Shown piece by piece: positions 37,347 through 46,438 of a stretch of 64,000 nucleotides of DNA; positions within the stretch are counted from its first letter, which is position 1; each line of letters begins with the position of its first letter. The stretch covers positions 62,001 to 126,000 of the forward strand of contig NZ_CP186480.1 in NCBI RefSeq assembly GCF_049354825.1, written 5' to 3'. Below the pieces are notes generated by a model. The model searched no databases. It had not been told where the DNA came from and worked only from the letters and a program-made list of their open reading frames with translations. A program made the translations under genes and the position numbers. Source of the DNA: Novosphingobium sp049354825. GTDB lineage: Bacteria > Pseudomonadota > Alphaproteobacteria > Sphingomonadales > Sphingomonadaceae.

Positions 37347-39498
37347 GCAGCGCCTGCGCCGCGGTTTGAGTGCTGCTGCGCTTGCCTTCGCGCTCGCCGT
37401 TTCGCCGCCGGCCTTCGCGCAAAGCCGCGATGCCGATGCCGAACTCAAGGACCTGATCCCCGACAGCGCGGTCCGCGATCCCGAGGCCTGGGCCAAGGCG
37501 GCGGCGCAGCGGCCCGACGCGACGGCGCAGCCCGAATTGCCCGGACCCGATCCCGCCTCGCCGCTGGCGCAGCTGCCCGGCTTTACCTTGCCATGGCCCG
37601 ACGAAAGCCTGGCCGCGCCGCAGCTCGCCGACCTGCCCCCCGATCCCGATATCGATCAGGCGCTGGCGCAGCTGCCCGCCCGGCCCGATGCCGTGCCGGT
37701 CAAGGGCGAGGATATCCGCCTTGCCCACGGTGTCACCCTGGTATTCCCGCCCGCCGACGCCGTGCCCGAACGCGCCGAAATCGCCGCCCGGTTCGAGGCG
37801 CTGTCGGCGCTGGCGACATTTGCCAGGTCGGGCGATACTGCCGCGCAGATCGCCGCCCGCGCCCGCGCCGACAAGGCGCTGCTCGAGCAGGTGCTGCGCG
37901 TCTATGGCTACTACGATGCCGACGTCAGCCAAAGCGTTGGCGCGATCGCGGCCGGCGAAGCGCGCGCCGCCGGCGGGATCGAGGTCCGCTTCGATGTCGC
38001 GGCCGGGCCGCGTTACCGCTTCGGCGCGGTCGACCTGGGTTCGCTGCCGCAGACCGGCGCGGACTATCCCGCGCTGCGCGAGGCCTTCGGGATCGAGCCC
38101 GGCGATCCGCTTTACACCGACCGCATCGTCGCCGCGCGCGACGACCTCGATATCGAGCTTGGCGAAACCGGCTATGCGTTCGCCGCGGTCGGCGATCCGG
38201 CGCTGACGGTCGACCATCGCCGCGCCGAGGGCGACCTGGCGGTGCCGGTGGCGCCGGGGGGCAAATACGCCTTCGGGCCGGTCACCAGCGGCGACGAACG
38301 CTTCCTGCCCGGCTGGCACCTGGCCGAAATCGCCCGCTTCAAGCCCGGCGCGATCTATCGCCGCAGCCTGGCCGAAGACTTGCGCAGCGCCGTGCTGGCC
38401 ACCGGCCTGGTTTCGAGCGTGACGATTACCCCGCGCCAAGTGACGCCGCCTGCCGGCACCCAGCCGGGCACGGTCGCGCTCGACGTGGCGATGACGCGCG
38501 CACCACTGCGCACGATCGCCGGGCAGGTCGGTTACGATTCGCAGGACGGCCTGCGCGTCGAAGCCTCGTGGGAGCATCGCAACCTGTTCCCGCCCGAAGG
38601 CCTGCTGCGCGTGCGCGGCATCGGCGGCACCCGCGAACAGCTGCTGGGCGTCACTTTCCGCCGCAACAACTTCAAGGGCCGCGACCAGGTCCTGACCGTC
38701 GACGCCTTCGCCGACAACACCGACAACCAGGCCTACGCGGCGCGGACGGTGTCGTTGCTGGCTTCGTTCGAAAAGCTTTCGACGCTGATCTTCCAGAAGC
38801 CGTTCACCTGGTCGGTCGGCGCGCAGTTCCTGCTATCGGACGAACGCAGCGCCGCCGTGTCGAGCGCCGCAACGCCGACCCGCACGACTTACGAGATTTT
38901 TGCGCTGCCGGCCGCGGCACGGTGGGACGCCAGCGATTCGCTGCTCGACCCGGCGCGCGGCTGGCGATTGGGGCTGTCGGTCTCGCCCGAAGTGTCGCGC
39001 ACCAACGCCGCTTACGCGACATATGCGCGGGTCCAGCTCGACGCCTCGACCTATCGCCCGGTGATGGACGCGGTGATCCTGGCGGCGCGCGCGCGGATCG
39101 GCACGATCCCGGGCGCGGGCCTGTTCGACCTCGCGCCGTCGCGGCGGTTCTACGCCGGCGGCGGCGGCTCGGTACGCGGCTATGGTTTTCGCGCCATCGG
39201 CCCGCGCGATGCCGCGGGCAATCCTACCGGGGGGCGCTCGCTGGTCGAAGGCTCGGTCGAGGCGCGGATCGACACCGGCCTGCTTGGCGGTGCGATCCAG
39301 GTCGTCCCGTTCCTCGACGCCGGCAACGTCTCCGAACGGGTCACCCCCAGACTCGATGACGTGCGCTTCGGGGCGGGCGTGGGGATCCGCTACAAGACCG
39401 GTTTCGGGCCGATCCGTGTCGATGTCGGCACCCCGATCGGTCGCCGGCCGGGCGAAAGCCGGCTGAGCGTGACCGTAGCGCTGGGCCAGGCGTTCTGA
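37342..39498 (+). CDS. tamA: Translocation and assembly module outer-membrane subunit TamA
   Basis: TamA is a BamA-related Omp85 protein that works with TamB in outer-membrane assembly and lipid transport. The roughly 718-aa precursor has a signal peptide ending SPPAFA, periplasmic POTRA-like repeats (about 130-375), and a 16-strand barrel with the Omp85 lid motif VRGYGF and a last strand ending LGQAF. The start is unclear. No in-frame ATG or GTG fits closely; I use ATT at 37342, overlapping the bpt stop, which gives a basic n-region (EQRLRRG). CTG at 37354 and TTG at 37366 are alternatives. tamB overlaps its stop. Confidence 0.88.
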   Translation: MEQRLRRGLSAAALAFALAVSPPAFAQSRDADAELKDLIPDSAVRDPEAWAKAAAQRPDATAQPELPGPDPASPLAQLPGFTLPWPDESLAAPQLADLPPDPDIDQALAQLPARPDAVPVKGEDIRLAHGVTLVFPPADAVPERAEIAARFEALSALATFARSGDTAAQIAARARADKALLEQVLRVYGYYDADVSQSVGAIAAGEARAAGGIEVRFDVAAGPRYRFGAVDLGSLPQTGADYPALREAFGIEPGDPLYTDRIVAARDDLDIELGETGYAFAAVGDPALTVDHRRAEGDLAVPVAPGGKYAFGPVTSGDERFLPGWHLAEIARFKPGAIYRRSLAEDLRSAVLATGLVSSVTITPRQVTPPAGTQPGTVALDVAMTRAPLRTIAGQVGYDSQDGLRVEASWEHRNLFPPEGLLRVRGIGGTREQLLGVTFRRNNFKGRDQVLTVDAFADNTDNQAYAARTVSLLASFEKLSTLIFQKPFTWSVGAQFLLSDERSAAVSSAATPTRTTYEIFALPAAARWDASDSLLDPARGWRLGLSVSPEVSRTNAAYATYARVQLDASTYRPVMDAVILAARARIGTIPGAGLFDLAPSRRFYAGGGGSVRGYGFRAIGPRDAAGNPTGGRSLVEGSVEARIDTGLLGGAIQVVPFLDAGNVSERVTPRLDDVRFGAGVGIRYKTGFGPIRVDVGTPIGRRPGESRLSVTVALGQAF

Positions 39499-42400
39499 TG
39501 GACCCGGTCGAGCAGGCCGAGACCGCCCAGGGCGTGCCCCCGCGCGTCCGCCAGCGGCGGCTTGGCCGCTGGCTGACGGGCGCCCTGGCGGCGCTGATCG
39601 GCGTGCTGATCCTGGGCGTTGCGCTGCTCAACAGCCCGGTCGGGCACCGCTTCGTCGCAGGCCGCATCGCCGCTTACGCACCTGCGTCGGGGCTGCGCAT
39701 CACGGTCGGCAGCATCGATGGTTCGCTATACGGCAAGGCGACGCTGCACGACGTCGTCCTGTTCGACAAGCGCGGCGCGTTCCTGAAAGTGCCCCTGGCG
39801 CAGCTCGACTGGCGACCGTTCTCGTGGTTCACGACCGGGCTCGACGTTCGCGAATTGGTCGCCACCCGCGGTGTGCTGCTGCGACGACCCGCGCTCGCAC
39901 CGGGCGATCCCAATGCGCCGATCCTGCCGCGCTTCGATATTCGCATCGATCGCCTGCAGCTGATCGATTTCCGCGTCGCGCCGGGGCTTGCCGGACCGCA
40001 GGCGCGGCGGGTGGACCTGATCGGCAAGGCCGATATCCGCAAGGGCAAGGCCTACATCCTTGCCGACGGGCGCTTCGACAGTGCCGACCGGCTGCACCTG
40101 CTGCTCGATGCCGAGCCGGCGAAGAACCGCCTCCACCTCGAGGCTGATTACATGGCGCCCAGGGACGGCGTGCTGGCCGCGCTGATCGGCGCGCGCGAGG
40201 ACTTGCGCGCGCGCATCACCGGGCGCGGGGCGTGGAGCCGCTGGAACGGGGCGCTGCTGGTGGAGCAGGGCCCGGCCCGGCTCGCCGCGCTCAAGCTTAC
40301 CGCGCGCTCAGGACGCTACGGCTTTCTCGGCCAGGTATCGCCCGGCGGCTACCTGTCCGGACTGCCGGCGCAGGCACTGGGCAAGGTGATCGACGTCGGC
40401 GGTGCGGCAACGCTGGCCAACAGCGTGATTGCCGGACACGTCGCGGTCCGCGCCGCGGGGCTGCGCGGCGATGCGGCCGGCCGCGTCGACCTTGCCGCCA
40501 ATAGTGTCGCGGGTCTGCGCACGGTGATCGTCATCACCGATCCCGGGCTGCTGGGACCGGGCGTGCGCCTGGCGGGCGCGCGGCTGGCGGCCACGCTCGA
40601 TGGTCCGTTCCGGGCGCTGACGATCGATCACCTGCTGACCGCGCGCGAACTGGCCGTCGGGACGGCGCGGATCGATCTGCCCTCGACCCGCGGCGTGGCG
40701 CGGCTCGAAGGGGGGCGCTGGACGCTGCCGCTCAACCTGGTGGCGGCCCGGATCGTCACCGGCACTGCCGCCGCCGACAAGCTGCTGATTGGGCCGCGGG
40801 TCACCGGGACGCTGCGGCTGGATGGGACGCGGCTGACCGCGAACGACCTGACGCTGGCGGTGCCGGGGCTGGGCGCGCGGATGACGCTGGTGGGCGACAT
40901 GGCACGCGGCACGTACGGGCTGGCGGGCGCGGTAGCGGCGCGCGGGCTGGTGCTCGACAACCTCGGCCGTGCCGATGCCACCGCGCGAACCGTGATCTCG
41001 CTGGGCGGTGCACGCGGCTGGCTGGTGCGGGCCGATGTTGCGGGGCGGATGGCGCGGATCGATAACGCTACACTGGCCAGCCTGACCGGGGGCAACATCC
41101 GTTTCGCCGGCAAGGTTACCGTTGGCGGCAGCCAGCCGCTGCTGGTCGAAGGCGGCCGGGTCGATGCGGCCAAGCTGTCGCTGGCGCTGAACGGACGCGT
41201 GCTGCCCGGTGGCCGCACCGCGCTGGTCGGGCGCGGGCGTCACGCCGATTACGGGCCGTTCACCATCGACGCCACCGTTGCGAACGACGGGCCGCGCGCG
41301 GTGCTGGTCTTCGCCAGCCCGCTGCCCGCGCTGCAGCTCAAGGACGTGCGCGTCGCGCTATCGCCCATCGCGCAGGGCTTCCGGATCGAGACTGCGGGCG
41401 GTTCGCGGCTCGGCCCGTTCACCGGCACGCTCGGCCTTTTCTCCAGCTCCGGCGGGCCGACCCGCATCGCGGTCGAACGGCTGGCAGTGGCGCAGACGCA
41501 GGTGCAGGGTTCGCTGACGCTGGTCAGCGGCGGCGTCGCCGGGCAGCTGGCGTTGGCGGGCGGCGGCGTGAACGGCACGGTGCGCCTGGCCCCGCGCGGC
41601 GGCGCGCAGGGCTTCGACCTGGCGCTCGATGCCGATGGCGCGCGCTTCGGCGGGCCCAGTCCGGTTACCATCGCGCAGGGCAAGGTGCTCGCCTCCGGCA
41701 CGTTCGGCAGCGGCGGCTTGACGCTGAACGGCACCGCCAGCGGGGCCGGCATCGATCTCGGCTCGCTGTTCATCGGCAAGCTCGATGCCAGGGCGAGTGT
41801 CGCGGACGGACGTGGCCGGATCACCGCGGCGATCGCGGGGCGGCGGGGCAGCCGCTTCGCGCTCAACCTGCTGGGCGATCTCGCGCCCGACCGCATCACC
41901 GTGCTGGCGGCGGGCGACTATGCCGGGCGCAGGATCGCGATGCCGCGCCGGGCCGTGCTGACCAGCACCGAGGGCGGCTGGCGTCTGGCGCCGACGCAAG
42001 TCAATCTCGCCGGCGGGCGCATCGTCGCCTCGGGCGTGCTGGGACGCGCGACCGAGCTCGACCTCGCGCTGGCCGACATGCCGCTGTCGCTCGCTGACAT
42101 CGCAGTCGCCGACCTCGGGCTTGGCGGCACCGCCTCGGGCATGGTTCACTACCGCGCCGGCACGGGCGCGCCGACCGGAGACGCTGCGCTGACGGTCAAG
42201 GGGCTGAGCCGCTCGGGCCTGGTCCTGTCCTCGCGCCCGATCGACCTGGCGCTGGTGGCGAAGCTGACCGCCACCGACCTGGAGGCGCGGGCCATCGCGC
42301 GCGAGGACGGGCAGACCCGCGGGCGCCTTCAGGCGCGCATCGCCAGCTTGCCCGCGGCCGGATCGCTGGCGCAGCGGCTCAATGCCGGCAGCCTGTTCGC

Positions 42401-43676
42401 GCAGGTGCGCTACAGCGGCCCGGCGGATGCGCTGTGGCGGCTGATCGCGCTGGAAACCTTCGACCTGACCGGCCCGGTCAGCCTGGCCGCCGACGCGACC
42501 GGATCGCTGGCCAGCCCGGCGCTGCGCGGCACCTTCGCGTCCGACGGGCTGCGCTTGCAAAGCACGCTGACCGGGACCGACGTGCAAGGGCTGGCGGCAC
42601 GCGGCACGTTCGCGGGGTCGCGGCTGCAATTGACCCAGTTCGCCGGCCGCACGCCCGGCGGCGGCACGGTCGCTGGCAGCGGCTCGGTCGATCTCTCGGA
42701 CCTTGGCGTCAAGGCGCCGTCGCTCGACCTGCGGCTGGCCGCGCGCGATGCCGCGCTGCTCAACCGGGACGATTTCGCCGCCACCGTCACCGGGCCGCTG
42801 CGCATCGTCTCGAACGGGGTCGACGGGACCATTGCCGGGCGCCTCAGCATCGCCAGCGCCCGCTGGCGCCTGGGCCGCGCCGCCAGCGCCGCCGCGCTGC
42901 CGAGCGTCGCCACGCGCGAGGTCAACGCCCCGGTCGACCGCGCCCCGGCGCGCTCCGCCGCGAACCCGTGGCGCTACCTGATCGACGCTTCGGGCCCGGG
43001 CCGGATCGCGGTCAGCGGGCTCGGCCTCGACAGCGAATGGGGCGCCGACATCAAGGTGCGCGGAACCACCGCCGCGCCCGCGATCCTGGGCCAGGCCGAT
43101 ATCGTGCGCGGCGGCTACGAATTCGCCGGCAAGCGCTTCGAACTGGTGCGCGGCCGCATTCGCTTCGACGGTGCCAGCCCGCCCAATCCGCGCCTCGACA
43201 TCGCCGCCGAAGCGCAAGTGACCGGCTTGACCGCGCGGGTGACCGTGACCGGTACCGCGCTGGTGCCGGTCATCGCGTTCTCCTCGACCCCGGCGCTGCC
43301 GGAGGAGGAACTGCTGGCGCGGCTGCTGTTCGGGCAGGGGATCACCACGCTGTCCGCGCCCGAGGCGTTGCAACTGGGCGCCGCGCTGGCGTCGCTGCGC
43401 GGCGGCGGCGGGCTCGATCCGATCAACAAGCTCAGGAGCGCGGTCGGGCTCGACCGGCTGCGCATCGTGCCCGCCGACGCCACGCTGGGGCGCGGAACCA
43501 GCGTGTCGGTGGGCAAGTACCTGGGCCGCCGCTTCTATGCCGAGATCGTCACCGACGGGCGCGGCTACAGCGCCACGCAGCTCGAATTCCGGGTCACCTC
43601 GTGGCTGTCGCTGCTGGGGACCGTGTCCACGCTGGGGCGCCAGTCGCTCAACGTGAAGGTCCAGAAAGACTATTGA
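39498..43676 (+). CDS. tamB: Translocation and assembly module inner-membrane subunit TamB
   Basis: TamB is an AsmA-like, envelope-spanning protein that forms a hydrophobic groove between the membranes. The 1392-aa protein has one N-terminal membrane anchor (about 30-50), a very long repetitive beta-rich body and the C-terminal DUF490 domain with NPRLDIAAEAQVTG, FSSTPALPEEELLARLLFGQ and a final barrel-like stretch ending NVKVQKDY. Its ATG overlaps the tamA stop (TGATG). Two-gene tamAB operons are standard. Confidence 0.94.
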   Translation: MDPVEQAETAQGVPPRVRQRRLGRWLTGALAALIGVLILGVALLNSPVGHRFVAGRIAAYAPASGLRITVGSIDGSLYGKATLHDVVLFDKRGAFLKVPLAQLDWRPFSWFTTGLDVRELVATRGVLLRRPALAPGDPNAPILPRFDIRIDRLQLIDFRVAPGLAGPQARRVDLIGKADIRKGKAYILADGRFDSADRLHLLLDAEPAKNRLHLEADYMAPRDGVLAALIGAREDLRARITGRGAWSRWNGALLVEQGPARLAALKLTARSGRYGFLGQVSPGGYLSGLPAQALGKVIDVGGAATLANSVIAGHVAVRAAGLRGDAAGRVDLAANSVAGLRTVIVITDPGLLGPGVRLAGARLAATLDGPFRALTIDHLLTARELAVGTARIDLPSTRGVARLEGGRWTLPLNLVAARIVTGTAAADKLLIGPRVTGTLRLDGTRLTANDLTLAVPGLGARMTLVGDMARGTYGLAGAVAARGLVLDNLGRADATARTVISLGGARGWLVRADVAGRMARIDNATLASLTGGNIRFAGKVTVGGSQPLLVEGGRVDAAKLSLALNGRVLPGGRTALVGRGRHADYGPFTIDATVANDGPRAVLVFASPLPALQLKDVRVALSPIAQGFRIETAGGSRLGPFTGTLGLFSSSGGPTRIAVERLAVAQTQVQGSLTLVSGGVAGQLALAGGGVNGTVRLAPRGGAQGFDLALDADGARFGGPSPVTIAQGKVLASGTFGSGGLTLNGTASGAGIDLGSLFIGKLDARASVADGRGRITAAIAGRRGSRFALNLLGDLAPDRITVLAAGDYAGRRIAMPRRAVLTSTEGGWRLAPTQVNLAGGRIVASGVLGRATELDLALADMPLSLADIAVADLGLGGTASGMVHYRAGTGAPTGDAALTVKGLSRSGLVLSSRPIDLALVAKLTATDLEARAIAREDGQTRGRLQARIASLPAAGSLAQRLNAGSLFAQVRYSGPADALWRLIALETFDLTGPVSLAADATGSLASPALRGTFASDGLRLQSTLTGTDVQGLAARGTFAGSRLQLTQFAGRTPGGGTVAGSGSVDLSDLGVKAPSLDLRLAARDAALLNRDDFAATVTGPLRIVSNGVDGTIAGRLSIASARWRLGRAASAAALPSVATREVNAPVDRAPARSAANPWRYLIDASGPGRIAVSGLGLDSEWGADIKVRGTTAAPAILGQADIVRGGYEFAGKRFELVRGRIRFDGASPPNPRLDIAAEAQVTGLTARVTVTGTALVPVIAFSSTPALPEEELLARLLFGQGITTLSAPEALQLGAALASLRGGGGLDPINKLRSAVGLDRLRIVPADATLGRGTSVSVGKYLGRRFYAEIVTDGRGYSATQLEFRVTSWLSLLGTVSTLGRQSLNVKVQKDY

Positions 43677-44251
43677 GCCGACGCGTACAGCGCCGCCTCC
43701 TCGGCGCGGCGGCGTACCAGGCCGGGCATGACCCGGCCGCCGGCGTGGATCCAGCGGCCGAATTCGCGGGCGGCGGCGGCATGATTGCCCGCGCGGTGCA
43801 GCCGGGTCAGCGCGGCGTGGGCGATCGCACCGGTGTTGTAGTGAAAGCTGACCAGGGCATCGAACTGCGCCTGCATGGTCGGCGCACCGGCCAGGGCGGC
43901 ATCGACCTGGGCCGCGGCGCGCGCCAGGTCGGCGTCGAGCCGAGCGTCGCACTGCGCCTGCGTCCAGACCGTGCCCGGCCCGATGCCGCCGCCGGTCGAA
44001 CCCCAGCCGATCGTCCAGGGTTCGCCGCCGGTGCCGGGATCGGGATAGGCTTCCACCGTGCCGTCACCGCGGCGGCGTGCGCAGCCTTCCCAGCGACGGA
44101 CGAGGTCGCGCCCGGCGCGTGAAACCGCTCGTGCGGGGTCCGGTGCGGTCAGTGCCGCATCGATAGCGGCGTCGATCGCGGCCACCTCGGCGCGGCGAAA
44201 ACCACGGCCCAGCAGGCGGCGGACGGTATCGAAGATGGGCTTGCGCTGCAT
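43670..44251 (-). CDS. Phage-type lysozyme (GH24 endolysin family)
   Basis: A 193-aa muramidase-like protein. After a helical N-terminus (1-50) comes the GH24 core: WEGCARRRGDG with probable catalytic Glu55, then AYPDPGTGGEPWTIGWGSTG with Asp71 and Thr80, and later ALVSFHYNTGAIAHAALTRLHRAG and GRWIHAGGRVMPGLVRRRAEE. The Glu-Asp spacing is longer than in T4 lysozyme because of an inserted loop. There is no signal peptide or SAR helix. No holin, spanin or other phage gene is near, so it may be a domesticated endolysin. Its 3' end overlaps tamB by 7 bp. Confidence 0.85.
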   Translation of the reverse strand: MQRKPIFDTVRRLLGRGFRRAEVAAIDAAIDAALTAPDPARAVSRAGRDLVRRWEGCARRRGDGTVEAYPDPGTGGEPWTIGWGSTGGGIGPGTVWTQAQCDARLDADLARAAAQVDAALAGAPTMQAQFDALVSFHYNTGAIAHAALTRLHRAGNHAAAAREFGRWIHAGGRVMPGLVRRRAEEAALYASAQ

Positions 44252-44322
44252 GGGAGCTGACCTCGCTGCGAATCGGCGAAGCGGTCCAGGTAGAGCAGCC
44301 AAGGCCTTGTAGGAAAACGCTT

Positions 44323-44574
44323 TCAGCCGGGCGGGGGCAGCGCGGCCAGGAACCGGCGGCGGGAAAACACCGCCACGAACACCGCAAACAGCAACGCCGG
44401 CAGGGCGACGTCGCGCCAGAAATCGGCGTCGCACGGCCAGGCCATTCCGCAGCGTTTCAGCGCCACGACGATGCCCGTCACCGTCGCCATCGGCAGCGTC
44501 AATGCGGCCGCGGCCATCAGCGCCAGCCGCGTGGCAAGCCGTCGGCGGCGGCGTTCGGCTTCGGGATTGGCCAT
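44323..44574 (-). CDS. Small membrane protein of unknown function
   Basis: An 83-aa protein with a basic N-terminus (EAERRRRRLATR), two hydrophobic segments (about 17-38 and 55-70) separated by a loop with two Cys (CGMAWPC), and a basic C-terminal region. Both ends are probably cytoplasmic. I recognise no family. It is in the same direction as the lysozyme gene 71 bp downstream, so a joint transcript is possible, but nothing proves it is a holin. Confidence 0.6.
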   Translation of the reverse strand: MANPEAERRRRRLATRLALMAAAALTLPMATVTGIVVALKRCGMAWPCDADFWRDVALPALLFAVFVAVFSRRRFLAALPPPG

Positions 44575-44614
44575 GCCCCGCCCTAGCGCGGCGGCGCGGG
44601 GGGCGGAAGCCGGC

Positions 44615-45178
44615 TCAGATCTTCTTCAGCAGCCCGTCGATCGGGATCGCGACACCGTTCTTCGCAGCCACTGCGTCACCGGCGAATTTCGCTGTGCTGC
44701 CATCCGGCGCGGTGACCGTGATGGTCGATCCCGACTTGGCGAACGAAAGCTCGCCGTTGCCGACCGTCCGCATTTTCACCGGCTCGCCCTTGGCGGCGTC
44801 GATCGCCTTGGCGATGTCGGCCGGGGTCAGCGTGCCGGGCACGATATGATCGCGCAGCGCAGCGGCCAGCGCGGCGCCGTTTTCCGGCGCGGTCAGCGAT
44901 GCCTTCTTGTCGCCGAGCGCGGCGAACGCCTGGTCGGTCGGCGCCAGCACCGTGTAGCTGGCCTTGCCATCGAACACGGCGTCGAGCCCGGTCGACTTCA
45001 GCGCGGCGGCAACGGTCGAAAGATTGCTGGCCGATCCGATCGCCTTGGCCAGCGTGTCGCTGCCCGGCTTGGCCGCTTCGGCGCCGGCGGATCCATCGGC
45101 AGCGGCGTCCTTCTTGCAGGCGGGGAGCAATATGAGCCCCGCGCAGGCCAGCGCGGCGGTCAGGATCGATTTGGACAC
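44615..45178 (-). CDS. Fasciclin (FAS1) domain lipoprotein
   Basis: A 187-aa lipoprotein. The signal ends in lipobox LPAC (Cys21), followed by an Ala/Asp/Gly linker and one FAS1 domain (about 43-187) with the motifs SNLSTVAAALKSTGLD, YTVLAPTDQAFAAL, LRDHIVPGTL and NGVAIPIDGLL. FAS1 domains mediate adhesion or surface interactions, and single-domain bacterial versions are common and poorly characterised. It is transcribed in the same direction as the Gly/His-rich protein gene upstream, with a terminator-like hairpin between them. Confidence 0.9.
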   Translation of the reverse strand: MSKSILTAALACAGLILLPACKKDAAADGSAGAEAAKPGSDTLAKAIGSASNLSTVAAALKSTGLDAVFDGKASYTVLAPTDQAFAALGDKKASLTAPENGAALAAALRDHIVPGTLTPADIAKAIDAAKGEPVKMRTVGNGELSFAKSGSTITVTAPDGSTAKFAGDAVAAKNGVAIPIDGLLKKI

Positions 45179-45228
45179 GGCAATACCCCTTGTTGTCGGT
45201 TCGGTCGGTTCGTTCGTACAAGCCCGAA

Positions 45229-45267
45229 GGGGCGCCGCGCCTTGGTGGTGGCTCGGCGCGACGCCCC
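45229..45267 (-). terminator. Intrinsic terminator-like hairpin after the secreted repeat protein gene
   Basis: GGGGCGCCGCGCC (45229-45241) pairs with GGCGCGACGCCCC (45255-45267), 12 of 13 positions. On the minus strand it directly follows the 45276-46301 gene and is followed by TTCGGGCTTG rather than a full T-run, so termination is plausible but not certain. Confidence 0.55.
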
Positions 45268-45275
45268 CCGGGGAA

Positions 45276-46301
45276 TCAGGTCAACAACTTGATCGCCGCT
45301 GTGATCAGCTGCGTCGTCGGGTCGACCTGATAAACGTAACCGTCGCTGTACCTGTAATTGCCCTGGGGACCGTCGGCATACTGGTCGCGGTAGGCATAAG
45401 GGACGTTGTAGGCGCCGTAGCCCGCCGGCAGCGGCTGGCCGACCGCGAACTGGTCGCCGGTCAGCAGCGCCGCGATCGACTGGATCGCCTGGGTCTTGGG
45501 ATCGAGGTTGTAGATCGTCCCGTCAACATAGCGGTAGTCGTTCCCCAGGCCGTAATAGTCCTGGTAGTACTGCGGCAGGGGGCTGGCCGTGAACATCGAC
45601 GGCCAGGTTGCGCCGGGGACCAGCGATCCGCCCAGCAGCGGATAGTACGATACGATCCGCCCCAGCGTGTCGAGCCGGACCATGCTGCCGTCGTAATAGC
45701 GATAGTCCGACAGGCTGACGTTGTTGCGCAGGTTCCACCAGTCGTTGCTCGTGCCCCAGTAGTTCTGCTGGCGGGCAAGGCCCGGCGGGGTGCAGCCGTT
45801 GTTCTTCTTGGCCAGGCCCGGCGGGCAGCCGTCGATCAGCGTGCGGTTGCGGTCGTAGCTGCGCCAGACCACGCGCTCGGCAGGGTCGTCGCGGCCGTTG
45901 ACCGCGTTTGCCACGCGAACGTCCTGTCCTTTGCCGGCAGCCTTGGCAAAAGCGCCGCCGTCGCCATGGTCAGGCTTGCCGTGATCGGCGGCCTTCATGG
46001 CGCCGTTGCCGTGCTCCTTGGCCTTGCCGGGATTCTCGGCGCGAACCATGGCGGGGCCATGTTGCTGGCGCTGCTGGGCGACCGCGGCCTTCATTGCGCC
46101 GCCACCGTGCGGATTGCCGCCGCCGTGCGGATTGCCGCCGCCGCCATTGCCGCCGCCGTGTTGCATGGCCGGCGCGCCGCCGCCGCCGTTGCCGTGGCCG
46201 CCGCCGTCGCCATGGCCGCCGCCATTACCGCCGCCGGGCTTGGCCTGGGCCGATCCGATCGCCAGCGCGGCGATCGCGATTCCGGTTAACAGGGTACGCA
46301 T
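45276..46301 (-). CDS. Secreted Gly/His-rich protein with three C-terminal repeats (RcnB-like features)
   Basis: A 341-aa exported protein with a signal peptide of about 20 residues. Residues 21-68 are a Gly/His/Asn low-complexity stretch with GGNPH repeats. Residues 157-176 hold DGCPPGLAKKNNGCTPPGLA, a Cys-Pro motif I associate with RcnB-like envelope proteins. The C-terminal half has three degenerate repeats of about 26 residues at 200-224, 256-281 and 316-341, each starting YRYxDG and running into a hydrophobic strand (consensus about YRYxDGxxYxxDPxTxxI). A strong AAAGGAGA precedes the ATG. Function unknown; His-rich metal binding is a guess. Confidence 0.8.
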   Translation of the reverse strand: MRTLLTGIAIAALAIGSAQAKPGGGNGGGHGDGGGHGNGGGGAPAMQHGGGNGGGGNPHGGGNPHGGGAMKAAVAQQRQQHGPAMVRAENPGKAKEHGNGAMKAADHGKPDHGDGGAFAKAAGKGQDVRVANAVNGRDDPAERVVWRSYDRNRTLIDGCPPGLAKKNNGCTPPGLARQQNYWGTSNDWWNLRNNVSLSDYRYYDGSMVRLDTLGRIVSYYPLLGGSLVPGATWPSMFTASPLPQYYQDYYGLGNDYRYVDGTIYNLDPKTQAIQSIAALLTGDQFAVGQPLPAGYGAYNVPYAYRDQYADGPQGNYRYSDGYVYQVDPTTQLITAAIKLLT

Positions 46302-46381
46302 GGGAATCTCCTTTGTGGGGCTTTCAACGCCAATGCCACGCGACCGTTCCCGTTTTCTGCGCCCCGTTCAGTGAAGCGAAA

Positions 46382-46407
46382 GGGGCGCCCGGTTTCCCGG
46401 ACGCCCC
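46382..46407 (-). terminator. Terminator-like hairpin after glnA
   Basis: GGGGCGCCCGG (46382-46392) and CCGGACGCCCC (46397-46407) pair with one mismatch. On the minus strand the loop is GAAA, and the stem is followed by TTTCGCTTC. It lies about 30 bp after the glnA stop and probably ends the glnBA transcript. Confidence 0.65.
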
Positions 46408-46438
46408 CTGCAGGCCGCGATCGTGCCGGACGGCGCGA

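Noticed and set aside
41358..43952. Long minus-strand open frame antisense to tamB
   Set aside because: The composition is typical of a shadow frame (Arg/Gly/Gln/Ala), and tamB is convincing from its anchor and DUF490 C-terminus.
43670..44574. Prophage remnant (endolysin plus possible holin)
   Set aside because: No integrase, structural gene or attachment repeat nearby. The small membrane protein has no holin hallmark that can be defended.
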